From Traorella massiliensis (GTDB lineage: Bacteria > Bacillota_I > Bacilli_A > Erysipelotrichales > Erysipelotrichaceae): a stretch of DNA of 64,000 bases. Shown piece by piece: positions 53,663-62,606 of this stretch. The stretch spans positions 214,242 through 278,241 of the forward strand of contig NZ_LT629967.1 in the NCBI RefSeq assembly GCF_900104665.1. Direction: 5' to 3'. The notes below the pieces were generated by a model that was not told the DNA's origin, did not search any database, and worked only from the letters and a program-made list of their open reading frames with translations. The position numbers and the translations under genes were made by a program. Positions within the stretch are counted from its first letter, which is position 1. Each line of letters begins with the position of its first letter.

Positions 53663-53695
53663 GAAAAAGATGATTCACATCTTTTTCTTTTTTAT
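53663..53695 (+). terminator. Terminator of the peptide gene
   Basis: Perfect 10-bp stem GAAAAAGATG/CATCTTTTTC followed by TTTTTTAT; overlaps the 3' end of the convergent membrane-protein gene. Confidence 0.9.
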
Positions 53696-54072
53696 TTATT
53701 ATTTATTTTAAATAAACTTTTTAAAAGTAAACCACAGCCTGAAGCAATGAAGCCAAAAACGAGAATATATTCAAACAGTGTCATTCGCATGATTGAAATC
53801 CGCATATTCATAAGCAATGAAACTACAATAAAAATGACACCTAAGATGATAAGAATCTTTGGCCCTAATGATTTTGGATTATAAAAATACCATACAACAC
53901 CTATGATCAAGGGAATTGTAATTATTCCAGATGTGATACTAAAAGAACCAAAGTGTATGACCGACCAGCCATGATGTACATACACCCGTTGAGATAACAT
54001 ATATAAACCTATTGCAAGTAGAACGATGCCCACTAAAAATTGTACTAAACCATTTTCATTTGTATCTTTCAT
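53692..54072 (-). CDS. Small four-span membrane protein (unknown)
   Basis: A 126-residue protein with four hydrophobic segments (about residues 8-26, 46-64, 72-89 and 99-118), including FLVGIVLLAIGLYMLSQRVYVHHGW. No domain known to me. Single gene, convergent with the peptide gene; it ends over the peptide's terminator. Start ATG 54072. Confidence 0.7.
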   Translation of the reverse strand: MKDTNENGLVQFLVGIVLLAIGLYMLSQRVYVHHGWSVIHFGSFSITSGIITIPLIIGVVWYFYNPKSLGPKILIILGVIFIVVSLLMNMRISIMRMTLFEYILVFGFIASGCGLLLKSLFKINNK

Positions 54073-54137
54073 ATTGATCCCCCTAAATTCCTTTTTATTA
54101 TAGCTTTTCTTTTTATCTTCGACAAGTATTATTAAAA

Positions 54138-54159
54138 AGCCAGAGCATTAGCTCTAGCT
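54138..54159 (-). terminator. Terminator of the tmk-holB-ricT-rsmI operon
   Basis: Stem AGCTAGAGC/GCTCTGGCT (one mismatch) with a TTTTT tail on the minus strand; overlaps the rsmI stop. Confidence 0.85.
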
Positions 54160-55005
54160 ACTGTGATATTGTTTATAGATTTCATTTTTGGATAACCCGT
54201 GATCCCGGGCAACTTTTTTTATTGCCTCATTTGTTGAATAACCGCTTTGGATATAACAATGTATTTTTTCATTTAAAATAGAAAAAGGAATATCATCGCC
54301 AATTTCTTCTTCTTTATATCCTTCAAGCACAAGTACCATCTCACCCTTGAGATCATCACATATATCTAACATTTCACTGATCGTTCCACGAAGGAATTCT
54401 TCATGTTTCTTAGTAATTTCTCTTGCCAGACACATCTTACGATTACCAAAAACTTCTAAAAATGTATGCAGCGTCTTTTTAATACGGTGCGGAGCTTCAT
54501 AGAAGATCATCGTTTGTTTGACCTTTGATAATTCTTCACAGCTTTTTCTTCGTTCATTTTCATTGACTTTTAAAAAACCGACAAACATAAATGGCTGAGC
54601 TGAAAGGCCACTAGCTACCAAAGCATTTAGCGCTGCATTGGCTCCTGATACAGGCACTACATTAAAACCGGCTTCTACCACCATATTCACAACTACCTGA
54701 CCGGGGTCACTGACAAGCGGATAGCCGGCATCGCTGACAACGGCAACATTTTTACCTTCCTCCAGCAATGCTACCAATCCTTTGGCACTTTCATATTCAT
54801 TGTGCATATGATGTGCCATACATCTCGTTTTGATATCAAAATGTGACAACAATTTCATCGTATTACGTGTATCTTCCGCTGCAATTACATCTACGCTCTT
54901 TAATATCTCAATCGCCCTTGGTGTCATTTCACTTAGATTACCGATAGGTGTTGCAACCAGATATAACGTTGCTTTTTCATTTTCAAAGCTTTTCTGCCGA
55001 TTCAT
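54154..55005 (-). CDS. rsmI: 16S rRNA 2'-O-ribose C1402 methyltransferase
   Basis: A 283-residue RsmI of the tetrapyrrole-methylase (SAM-binding) fold: LYLVATPIGNLSEMTPRAIEILK, AAEDTRNTMKLLSHFDI, VSDAGYPLVSDPG and SGANAALNALVASGL, plus FLRGTISEML near the C-terminus. Methylates the ribose of C1402 in the decoding centre. Overlaps ricT by 4 nt, in the usual tmk-holB-ricT-rsmI order of Bacillota. Confidence 0.96.
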   Translation of the reverse strand: MNRQKSFENEKATLYLVATPIGNLSEMTPRAIEILKSVDVIAAEDTRNTMKLLSHFDIKTRCMAHHMHNEYESAKGLVALLEEGKNVAVVSDAGYPLVSDPGQVVVNMVVEAGFNVVPVSGANAALNALVASGLSAQPFMFVGFLKVNENERRKSCEELSKVKQTMIFYEAPHRIKKTLHTFLEVFGNRKMCLAREITKKHEEFLRGTISEMLDICDDLKGEMVLVLEGYKEEEIGDDIPFSILNEKIHCYIQSGYSTNEAIKKVARDHGLSKNEIYKQYHSS

Positions 55006-55829
55006 CGTTTTGACCAGTCAATATCTGGCCATAATTCTGAAAAGTCCAGAAATTGAACATCTTCCTTATTTTCTATTTTTGCCTGTTTCAACAGTACATT
55101 CATGCTTGTCACACGATATTTATTACCTTTATATTCAATTTGTGAATTCACTTTTGGTAAACCCGCCCGCATTTCCTTATATTGTGCATCTTCATAGCGG
55201 AGACAACACATTAGCTTGCCACACTGCCCTGAAAGCTTCTGCACATTTAAAGCCAGCATCTGATTTTTAGCCATATTGATTGACACCACATCAAAATCAT
55301 TTAAAAACCTTGAACAACAGGTTTCCATGCCGCAAGTACCTAAGCCACCCACAATTTTTGCTTTATTGCGAGGTCCAATCTGACGAAGTTCGATACGACA
55401 CTTAAATTTTGTCGCTAGATCTTTCAACAACTCCCTAAAATCAACACGATCATCGGCAACGTATACAAAAATGATCTTACTGCGGTCTAATGTATATTCT
55501 GCTTCGATCAAACGCATATCCAGTCCCTGTGCCTGAATGGCTTCTTCACAAATCACCATTGCCTTCTTAGCCGCTTCTTTATTCTCTTCCACATCTTTTA
55601 AATCTTTTTCTGTGGCCTTTCGGATAACTGGTTTGATTTCCAATTCAGTGGAGACATTTTCAAAAAGCTGATTTTCTTTCATGATCGTACCAACTTCTAG
55701 CCCTCGAACCGTTTCAACAACAACTTTATCATGGACCTTCAAGGTATCATCATTTGTCCCAAATGTATAAAGCTTGTTTGATTCCGAAAAACTTACAAAC
55801 GCTATATGTGTATAGTCTTTATTCTCCAT
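55002..55829 (-). CDS. ricT: PSP1-domain protein RicT/YaaT
   Basis: A 275-residue PSP1-domain protein, best matching RicT of the Y-complex, which with RicA and RicF supports mRNA processing by RNase Y and sporulation in Bacillus. Cys-rich blocks CGMETCCSRFLNDF and SGQCGKLMCCLRYE, known to help hold the complex's Fe-S clusters, are seen around residues 168-210. Overlaps holB by 11 nt. Confidence 0.92.
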   Translation of the reverse strand: MENKDYTHIAFVSFSESNKLYTFGTNDDTLKVHDKVVVETVRGLEVGTIMKENQLFENVSTELEIKPVIRKATEKDLKDVEENKEAAKKAMVICEEAIQAQGLDMRLIEAEYTLDRSKIIFVYVADDRVDFRELLKDLATKFKCRIELRQIGPRNKAKIVGGLGTCGMETCCSRFLNDFDVVSINMAKNQMLALNVQKLSGQCGKLMCCLRYEDAQYKEMRAGLPKVNSQIEYKGNKYRVTSMNVLLKQAKIENKEDVQFLDFSELWPDIDWSKR

Positions 55830-56793
55830 CTGCTACCTCCTTCATCCTGATCAGCATCGAATCAACTAACAATTTCACACTAACAGATTTACTGAAACGA
55901 TTTTTTGTACTGACACAAATATTTAAATATTCAACACATTGTTCTTTTGAATATTTGCCTATCATCCTATTCCATATATCATCTTTACATTCACTTTTCT
56001 GCATGATCCCATTTCTAAAAAATATCGTTAATATTTCATTAAAATAAGTAAACTGAATTCGATCATTTCCCTTTTTTTCATTAAATGCCTGAGTCTGAAT
56101 CGTCAACAGTGTCATATATGGATCATCATAAAAATGTTCAATGACCTCCATCGCCCAATCTCTGGCATTTCTATAATTTTCATCTTCACTTAACGCTAGA
56201 ATTTCATCAGCATCTGCCGCTATATGAGAACACAAATAAGCATCCAGTTCGTCAATATCTTCATTTCTGGCAAATTCCAGTCCTTCTTTTACAGGCGGTT
56301 TGCGGAAAGGTATTTTCTGACATCTTGATACGATGGTCGGTAACACTTTATCCAGCTGCTCACTGATAAGGATTGCCGTCACATCACTTGCCGGCTCCTC
56401 TAAAAATTTAAGCAGTGAATTCATTGCATCAGCTGTAGCATTTTCTACTAGATTTAATATATAGATCTTCTTTCCCGTAGCTTCTAATGCCGTCTTATTG
56501 AATTCTTCCTGAATATGCATGATATCTTCTTTTTTTATTGTTTTGATACTGCCGTCAATAATGATCAGATCAGAAAAGTTATTCTCTGCGACACGTCTGC
56601 AAACATCACACTTTTCACATGCAAAGCCTTCTTTTTCACACAGAAGACTTTGAGCCAGTAAAATGGCACTCTTAAATTTGCCACATCCCTTATCTCCAAA
56701 AAACAGATAAGCATGTGCTGAAGTTTTTCCCAGTAAAGCATTTTCTAAGATCCGATAAGCAACTGGCTGTTTTTTTCTAAGCTTTTCTTTCAT
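55819..56793 (-). CDS. holB: DNA polymerase III delta' subunit
   Basis: A 324-residue clamp-loader subunit. AYLFFGDKGCGKFKSAILLAQ is a P-loop-like region, followed by a zinc finger CEKCDVCRR and LNLVENATADAMNSLLKFLEEP. Interacts with other clamp-loader subunits to load the beta clamp. ATG overlaps the tmk stop by 4 nt. Confidence 0.93.
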   Translation of the reverse strand: MKEKLRKKQPVAYRILENALLGKTSAHAYLFFGDKGCGKFKSAILLAQSLLCEKEGFACEKCDVCRRVAENNFSDLIIIDGSIKTIKKEDIMHIQEEFNKTALEATGKKIYILNLVENATADAMNSLLKFLEEPASDVTAILISEQLDKVLPTIVSRCQKIPFRKPPVKEGLEFARNEDIDELDAYLCSHIAADADEILALSEDENYRNARDWAMEVIEHFYDDPYMTLLTIQTQAFNEKKGNDRIQFTYFNEILTIFFRNGIMQKSECKDDIWNRMIGKYSKEQCVEYLNICVSTKNRFSKSVSVKLLVDSMLIRMKEVADGE

Positions 56794-57413
56794 TTTCTAA
56801 TCGTCTCCAAAACGATCTGTAACGCATCTTCTACAACCTTATCTACCTCTTGTGAAGCATCCACCACACGCATACGGTGACGATATTTCGCAAGTACCTG
56901 CCGATAACCTTCACTTACTTCCTGATGGAAATGATTCGTTTCTAAATCAAGACGATCCTTAAAGGCTCTTGTTTCAATACGTTTTAATCCGTCATTGTAA
57001 TCAAGATTTAAAAATATCGTGGTATCTGGAAAATATCCATCTATCGCAAACTGGTTGATCATATACACATTATCAATACCCAGATGACGTGCATAACCCT
57101 GATAAGCTAAAGAAGAATCTACAAAACGATCACATATTACGATTTGTCCCTTTTCTAAAGCTGGAATAACCTTTTCTACTAAATGCTGACGTCGTGACGC
57201 AGCATAAAGCAATGCCTCTGTTTTCGCATCCATGGCTGTATTTTTTGGATCAAGAATCACATTTCGAATCTGTTCCGCAATTTCAATACCACCCGGTTCT
57301 CTTGTATAAATGGCATCATAGCCCATTTCTTTTAATTTTTGCGCAACAATTGTTGAAATTGTCGTCTTTCCGCTCCCATCGGGTCCTTCAAACGTGATAA
57401 AATATCCTCTCAT
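56790..57413 (-). CDS. tmk: Thymidylate kinase
   Basis: A 207-residue kinase: P-loop FEGPDGSGKTTIST, TREPGGIEIAEQIR, and DRFVDSSLAYQGYAR (Asp-Arg catalytic/lid motif). Phosphorylates dTMP to dTDP. First gene of tmk-holB-ricT-rsmI. The ribosome site AGGAG is 6 nt before the ATG at 57413. Confidence 0.97.
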   Translation of the reverse strand: MRGYFITFEGPDGSGKTTISTIVAQKLKEMGYDAIYTREPGGIEIAEQIRNVILDPKNTAMDAKTEALLYAASRRQHLVEKVIPALEKGQIVICDRFVDSSLAYQGYARHLGIDNVYMINQFAIDGYFPDTTIFLNLDYNDGLKRIETRAFKDRLDLETNHFHQEVSEGYRQVLAKYRHRMRVVDASQEVDKVVEDALQIVLETIRK

Positions 57414-57493
57414 AAATATCTCCTGTCAGCTTATAAAATGATTATACCACAATCATCATCAACATAAAAAGCGTTTTATCCTATACCTAATCA

Positions 57494-58060
57494 TCAAAGC
57501 ATTTTAATAATATAAGATTTCAATTGATCATCTGAGACATAATGTCCAATGCCCTTTTCATCAGCACCTCTCATAGGTGTCATCCCAAAACCATTCTTCA
57601 AAGAACGTGCTCCATCTTCTGAAACAGCCTCTGCATAGACTTCACTTACTTCATAACCCTCCTGAATCTTTGTATCAAGCCATCTGGCAAAAGCCTTTCC
57701 CATTAACTTCATACATGCAGTACCACGATAATCTTCTTCCACTGCAAGCGTATATAGATAAAGGATGTTTTTTCCTTTCTTCATTCCTTTATTTAAAAGT
57801 GTTGAAAAATGAGAACCATTTAAATATTCATCTCTTTGCTTTTCATCAAGAAAAATCACCGTAAAATATCCTGCCAGTCTATTTACATCCTCATCTACAC
57901 AAAAAAACAGTCCCTCTTTGACTTGTTTATACAATGAGCGGATATAATCCGGTTCTAAATAGTCATTTCCCTCAGCAGGAAAAATTCTACGATCCATTTC
58001 AAGCATCTTCTCAAACCAGTTTTGATTTATCTTGTCATTCATTAAAACCGATAATTTCAT
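57494..58060 (-). CDS. GNAT-type acetyltransferase (unassigned)
   Basis: A 188-residue protein with a GNAT-like acetyl-CoA-binding segment LYTLAVEEDYRGTACMKLMGKAF and a preceding CVDEDVNRLAGYFTVIF strand pattern. The substrate is unknown. A short hairpin with T tail lies directly upstream (58081-58101). Divergent from the RNA-candidate region to the right. Confidence 0.8.
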   Translation of the reverse strand: MKLSVLMNDKINQNWFEKMLEMDRRIFPAEGNDYLEPDYIRSLYKQVKEGLFFCVDEDVNRLAGYFTVIFLDEKQRDEYLNGSHFSTLLNKGMKKGKNILYLYTLAVEEDYRGTACMKLMGKAFARWLDTKIQEGYEVSEVYAEAVSEDGARSLKNGFGMTPMRGADEKGIGHYVSDDQLKSYIIKML

Positions 58061-58080
58061 TCACTTATTCTCCTATATAA

Positions 58081-58101
58081 GAAAAAGGCATGAATCATGC
58101 C
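58081..58101 (-). terminator. Short hairpin with T tail directly upstream of the GNAT gene
   Basis: Palindrome GGCATGATTCATGCC followed on the minus strand by TTTTTC, about 20 nt before the GNAT start. Acts either as an attenuator or as a terminator for an unseen minus-strand transcript. Confidence 0.4.
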
Positions 58102-58215
58102 CCAACATATTTATTATAACACAAAAAAAAATAAATTATAAGACTGTTTCTATAGCATAAATAAGGTATTATATAAGTGTAAAAAGACAGAACATCTGAA
58201 AGGAGGAAATGTCTT

Positions 58216-58242
58216 ATGAAAGAGGTTTTAAAAGAAATTTAG
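58216..58242 (+). CDS. Nine-codon mini-ORF at the 5' end of the RNA candidate
   Basis: AAGGAGG 9 nt before an ATG that reads MKEVLKEI and stop. The SD lies in the loop of the AAGACA/TGTCTT stem. It may be a genuine leader or only chance purines in the RNA; I cannot tell. Confidence 0.25.
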   Translation: MKEVLKEI

Positions 58243-58992
58243 TTCGTTTCCTATGAAGCCTGACAGAACTTCATGAGGAAACTAAAAATCTTATTTATGT
58301 TTTAAAAAGAAAGTGTTTTCTGTGAGAGGGCAGACCAATGGACAGAGAAGAGGAGAAGAACTAAAACTGAATATATAAAAAGTCTACCGCAGTGTAGAAA
58401 AAATAGATAAATGATCTATTTATAGATACGGCTTATTTATGATTGAAATGTTGTAAGAAATCATTAATTTATAATGATTGAATTCTAACGAATCCCCCTG
58501 TGCTTATAAACAGAAATAGTTAGATATTCAATAAATTATATAAAATGAATAAAATAACTTTCTCATTAAGCCCTAAGGATCTTATAAAAAAATCGATGAT
58601 CCCATCGTTGACAAATCGAAAGAGATTTACATATAGATGGCTTCATACTTGAATTGTCAGAAACAATTCTAAGAAATAAATTATAGAATGTTTTAATGAT
58701 TTAAAATAGAAAAAACGATGATTTGGATATAAATGAGAGTTTAATGTGTCGTTCTTCCTATAGAAATCAAACAAACAAATGTAATTATATTTCCTTCCAA
58801 ATTAAATGATTCCATGTTTATAAAGGAGGCTTTTCAATAGATGGATTCATATAAAGAATGAACAATGAAGATCTAAGTATTTAGAAGATTCAAGACAGAG
58901 TTATCTAAAAACTAGAGACGTTGATTATATGAATTTTATGAATATGGTTCCATCGCTTATAAATTGAAAGTATTCATATAACTGGCTTCGTA

Positions 58993-59024
58993 AAGAGATT
59001 GTCTAAAATGACAATCTCTTTTTT
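58993..59024 (+). terminator. Strong terminator of the RNA candidate
   Basis: Perfect 10-bp stem AGAGATTGTC/GACAATCTCT, loop of about 6 nt, then a run of seven T. Confidence 0.9.
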
Positions 59025-59108
59025 TACGGGAATTTCAATAAAATTTTATGAAATATGATATTTTTTTATGAATTTCTCCTTTATAATATAAGAGTTGAGG
59101 AGGACTTT

Positions 59109-59957
59109 ATGATAAAATTATTTGCATGTGATTTAGATGGAACATTATTAAATGATGATCATGAATTTGATGAAATTATCTTTAATGCAATTGATGCAGT
59201 AATTAAAGAAGGAAAATATTTTTCATTTGCGACAGGCAGACATATGCATGCTCAGCAAATAAAAATATTAAAATATGAAAAACGGGATGTTTTTATGGTT
59301 TGTATGAATGGAGCTTTGATATTAGATCCTTCTCAAAATATAATTTATGACAGAAAAATGGATAAAAAAATTGTCAAAGATTTATTAGAAACTTTTCCTG
59401 AGATTGACTTTGACTGTATTGGCAAAGACCATGTTTTTATCCGTGCGAATCGCCAGGAACATTTGGATCAATTTAGCCGGTCTAGCATTTGGAACAGAGC
59501 TGCAAAAAAATGGAAAATTGAAGATTTTATAAAAGATAGTATTTTTGATCAAAGTATTGATGATATTTTATCTCATGATATTTATAAGATCAACTGTCGT
59601 TTAAGTGATGCGAAAACGATTGAAAAAATGAATTGTTATCTTGATCAGCATAAAGATGAAATCGTAAATGCTCCTTATGATAATGGTGCTTTTGAAATTA
59701 CTGGAAAAAATGTCAATAAGGGAAATGCTGTCGCATGGCTATGTGAATATCTTCATCTTCAGGAAGATGAAGTTGCGGTATATGGCGATGGCGGCAATGA
59801 CATAGAGATGTTAGAAAGATTCAAACATTCTTATGGGATGTCAAATGGTATGGAGTCCGCTAAAAAAGCGGCGAATGAAATTATTGGCTGCTGCAAAGAT
59901 TATGCAGTATCAAAACATATCCTAGAAACACTACAAAAAGAAGAAGATAATAAATAA
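59109..59957 (+). CDS. Cof-type HAD phosphatase
   Basis: A 282-residue HAD-superfamily phosphatase of the Cof/class IIB type: N-terminal KLFACDLDGTLLNDDHEF (nucleophile Asp), FATGRHMHA, and C-terminal VAVYGDGGNDIEMLERF. Substrate likely a sugar phosphate, nucleotide or cofactor. Start at ATG 59109 behind GAGGAGG; the 18 codons before it lie in the ribosome site/promoter. A TATAAT -10 is at about 59091. Confidence 0.93.
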   Translation: MIKLFACDLDGTLLNDDHEFDEIIFNAIDAVIKEGKYFSFATGRHMHAQQIKILKYEKRDVFMVCMNGALILDPSQNIIYDRKMDKKIVKDLLETFPEIDFDCIGKDHVFIRANRQEHLDQFSRSSIWNRAAKKWKIEDFIKDSIFDQSIDDILSHDIYKINCRLSDAKTIEKMNCYLDQHKDEIVNAPYDNGAFEITGKNVNKGNAVAWLCEYLHLQEDEVAVYGDGGNDIEMLERFKHSYGMSNGMESAKKAANEIIGCCKDYAVSKHILETLQKEEDNK

Positions 59958-59978
59958 GCTGGCGATTGCCAGCTTTTA
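59956..59978. terminator. Bidirectional terminator between HAD and alcohol dehydrogenase genes
   Basis: Perfect 8-bp stem AAGCTGGC/GCCAGCTT with T-rich flank on the plus side; serves the convergent genes. Confidence 0.8.
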
Positions 59979-61136
59979 TAATGCCATTTTAAATATTTTC
60001 TTTACATCCTCTGCACTAAGAGCTACAAAACCATTTTGAAGTCCACCATCAGCTGCTTTTTGTGCCATGACATCAAAATGTGTTTCATCAATATCAATTT
60101 CATGTAATGAGCTAGGAAGATTTAATGATTTAAAGAATTCACGAGTTTTTTGAATTGCTGCATGCGCAATATCCATATCGCTTCCTTCATGGATTCCCCA
60201 GACATTCTTCCCATACTCTACAAACTTCCACAATGTGTCTTCATTTAAAACATATTCCATCCAATTTGGTGTCAAAATAGCCAGTCCAACACCATGGGTG
60301 ATATCATAGAAGGCACTTAATTCATGTTCCATCGGATGCACGGACCATGCAGTATTTTCCCCATAGGAACAAATACCATTGATGGCCATAGAACTTGCCC
60401 ACATCAGATTTGCACGAGCTTCATAATTCTTAGGATCTTCTAAAGCAATAGGTGCATACTTGATACAAGTCTTTAAGATACCTTCACAGAAACGAGCTTG
60501 AAGATAAGCACCCTTTTCCTGATTAAAATAGTTTTCAAAAGTATGACTCATGATATCTGCCGTTCCTGCTGCTGTCTGATATGCAGATACAGAATACGTA
60601 TACTCTGGATCCAAAATTGAGAATACCGGTTTTGTCAGATCATTTCCCGATCCCCATTTTTCATTTTTGGTTAAGTCTGAAATAACTGCAAAGCCATCCA
60701 TTTCACTGCCTGTAGCCGCTAATGTCAGAACAGCCGCAACAGGTAAAGCTTTCGTAATCTTGTTTCGATCTAATACCTGATCCCATGGATCACCTTCATA
60801 ACACACGCCACTTGCGATGATCTTTGAACAGTCGATCGTACTGCCGCCACCGACAGCCAAGACGGCTGTCAAACCATGCTGATGACAGATTTCTACGCCT
60901 TTACGTACAGATTCAATACGAGGATTCGGTTCAACTCCTGCAAGTTCCTGCCATTCGATACCTGCCTTTTTTAATTGCTCACACACTTTATCGTATAAAC
61001 CAATCTTTTTAATGCTGCCGCCTCCATATACCAGAAGCACCTTATCAGAAATTTTTTTCAGATTCTCTCCTAAATTCTCAATCTGACCTTTACCAAAATA
61101 AATTTGTGTTGGTATGTTATAATGAAAATTTTGCAT
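59976..61136 (-). CDS. Iron-containing alcohol dehydrogenase
   Basis: A 386-residue group III alcohol dehydrogenase. NAD(P)-binding GGGSTIDCSKI (about residues 96-106), iron ligands in GTADIMSHTFENYF and HPMEHELSAFYDITHGVGLAIL. BdhA/YqhD-like, reducing aldehydes to alcohols (for example butanal). NADPH or NADH preference is not decided. Single gene, AGGAAAGG site before ATG 61136. Confidence 0.93.
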   Translation of the reverse strand: MQNFHYNIPTQIYFGKGQIENLGENLKKISDKVLLVYGGGSIKKIGLYDKVCEQLKKAGIEWQELAGVEPNPRIESVRKGVEICHQHGLTAVLAVGGGSTIDCSKIIASGVCYEGDPWDQVLDRNKITKALPVAAVLTLAATGSEMDGFAVISDLTKNEKWGSGNDLTKPVFSILDPEYTYSVSAYQTAAGTADIMSHTFENYFNQEKGAYLQARFCEGILKTCIKYAPIALEDPKNYEARANLMWASSMAINGICSYGENTAWSVHPMEHELSAFYDITHGVGLAILTPNWMEYVLNEDTLWKFVEYGKNVWGIHEGSDMDIAHAAIQKTREFFKSLNLPSSLHEIDIDETHFDVMAQKAADGGLQNGFVALSAEDVKKIFKMAL

Positions 61137-61203
61137 ATCCTTTCCTCCTAAGTACTTTCATATTAGCACATTTATCAGTGAAATTCTATTTGTTTAAACA
61201 CCT

Positions 61204-62601
61204 TTATTCATCCTTTAAATCAGCTATTTCTCCCATGTCTGGCAGCCAGATGGAAGAGGCATCTACAAAGTTGCTCTTATCTTCCGTTTGCCCTCTTATA
61301 GTTGCAGGTATCGTTCCTTCAAGCTGCCTTCGGATACTTTCTGCACGCAAAAGACAAAACTCTTTGATCGTTTCTACCGCTAATAGAAAATCTTCATGAC
61401 TACAGAAAGCTGTTGGATCTTTTTCTACATAAGGTGAAATCATAGCTTTTGTTTCCTCAACAAATTTCTCAAAATAACCACTCTCAAAATATTCTTTGAT
61501 CAGCTGGTCAAAATAACGATGATATTGTTTAAAATATTCATCGTTTTTCATGAGATTGTGATACAATGGGCGGTTTAACATAATTTCTCCAGAAGCCGGT
61601 GTATTGATTGGATAATTCACATAAAGTGTAGCATCATTAATAGGATCCGGCATACCTAGGGAATAGGTTGCGAATGCCAGATTATAATCCCATGGCAATA
61701 TACTGATAATTCCCTCTTCTTCATATAAGAAATAATTATGTCCGGTCCTTCCTAAATAGCTGTCTAAGTTGACTACAAATACTTGTACTGTAAAATAACG
61801 AAGCACTTCATCCACATCCACTGCAGACTCTAAGTTTTCGCCTGTAGAAAGAATCTTCAATGCCTCAATCACTCTTTCTTTATCACGATTTGTAATATCA
61901 AACTTAGCATTTCTAAATATATTATCGTAGCTTTCAAAAGCATCATCCGTATAGCGTAAAGCTACATCTGCATTTTCATCGTTTAAAGACTTATAATCCG
62001 GCTTGTAAAGCTGTCCATGATTTTTTCCATATACTCGTCGTGCAAAGGCTTCTTCAGGTTCTTCAATAGCTAAAAACAAGCCCCAATCTTCTCCATTCAC
62101 ACGAACATTTGCATAACTGCGCAAAGGTGTGGGTACACCCATATGATCCATCATATCATAGGTAATCCAGTTTTTCATATAACTGTTATCCTGGAAAGAA
62201 GCATCTAAGGAAAATTTGTCGAGTCCATAATAACTGTTATATTCATAATGGTCAAACTCTACTTTAAGACTATAACGCTCAAGACCATATTCATGAACAA
62301 GTCGTCGTGAATTATTTCCTTTTACTCGTAATCCTACATTTGAAAATGCTTCACCATCAATCACGATCGTACATGAGCGATATTCTTCTTCATTCGCTGT
62401 TTCTAAAAACCCTTGCCAGTCATCAATAATAATATCGATCTCATGAATCTTTGATCTTTCAAACAATCTTGTTTCATAACCCATTTGTGACGACATAAAA
62501 GTGATTCCTAAACTTTCTCCATTGATAAATAAGCAAGTAATTAAAAGAGCAGCCGCTATCACAACAATACAAATTTTATCAATATACTTATGTTTCAACA
62601 T
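61204..62601 (-). CDS. CotH-kinase family protein
   Basis: A 465-residue protein with one N-terminal membrane anchor (about residues 11-28, ICIVVIAAALLITCLFI). The CotH domain fills about 55-440: IDIIIDDWQGFLETAN, LRVKGNNSRRLVHEY, the Lys-type FSLDASFQDNSYMKNWITYDMMDHMG, and the metal-binding LPWDYNLAF. CotH proteins are atypical kinases; Bacillus CotH phosphorylates spore-coat proteins. Last gene of the VTC-DUF4956-CotH operon, so the target may be an exported polymer or coat/wall protein instead. Anchored, with the domain probably outside. Confidence 0.88.
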   Translation of the reverse strand: MLKHKYIDKICIVVIAAALLITCLFINGESLGITFMSSQMGYETRLFERSKIHEIDIIIDDWQGFLETANEEEYRSCTIVIDGEAFSNVGLRVKGNNSRRLVHEYGLERYSLKVEFDHYEYNSYYGLDKFSLDASFQDNSYMKNWITYDMMDHMGVPTPLRSYANVRVNGEDWGLFLAIEEPEEAFARRVYGKNHGQLYKPDYKSLNDENADVALRYTDDAFESYDNIFRNAKFDITNRDKERVIEALKILSTGENLESAVDVDEVLRYFTVQVFVVNLDSYLGRTGHNYFLYEEEGIISILPWDYNLAFATYSLGMPDPINDATLYVNYPINTPASGEIMLNRPLYHNLMKNDEYFKQYHRYFDQLIKEYFESGYFEKFVEETKAMISPYVEKDPTAFCSHEDFLLAVETIKEFCLLRAESIRRQLEGTIPATIRGQTEDKSNFVDASSIWLPDMGEIADLKDE

Positions 62602-62606
62602 ATTCT

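Larger units (their letters stand above)
58176..59024 (+). ncRNA. Candidate large structured non-coding RNA (~850 nt)
   Basis: About 950 bp without a credible ORF, read on the plus strand because it ends in a strong terminator. Hairpins seen: AAGACA/TGTCTT (58184-58215), a 13-bp GTTTCC/GGAAAC with ATGAAG/CTTCAT (58246-58282), TCTAC/GTAGA (58383-58398), AAATAGAT/ATCTATTT (58401-58421), AATCATTA/TAATGATT (58459-58479), GAATTGT/ACAATTC (58651-58669). An internal motif occurs twice, CCATCG-N4-6-AAAT-GAAAG...CATATA...GGCTTC, at 58601-58645 and 58949-58989, with a partial third copy at 58809-58850. Such repeats plus hairpins suggest a large RNA rather than decayed gene; known large classes (GOLLD, ROOL, OLE) should be compared. 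Confidence 0.55.
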
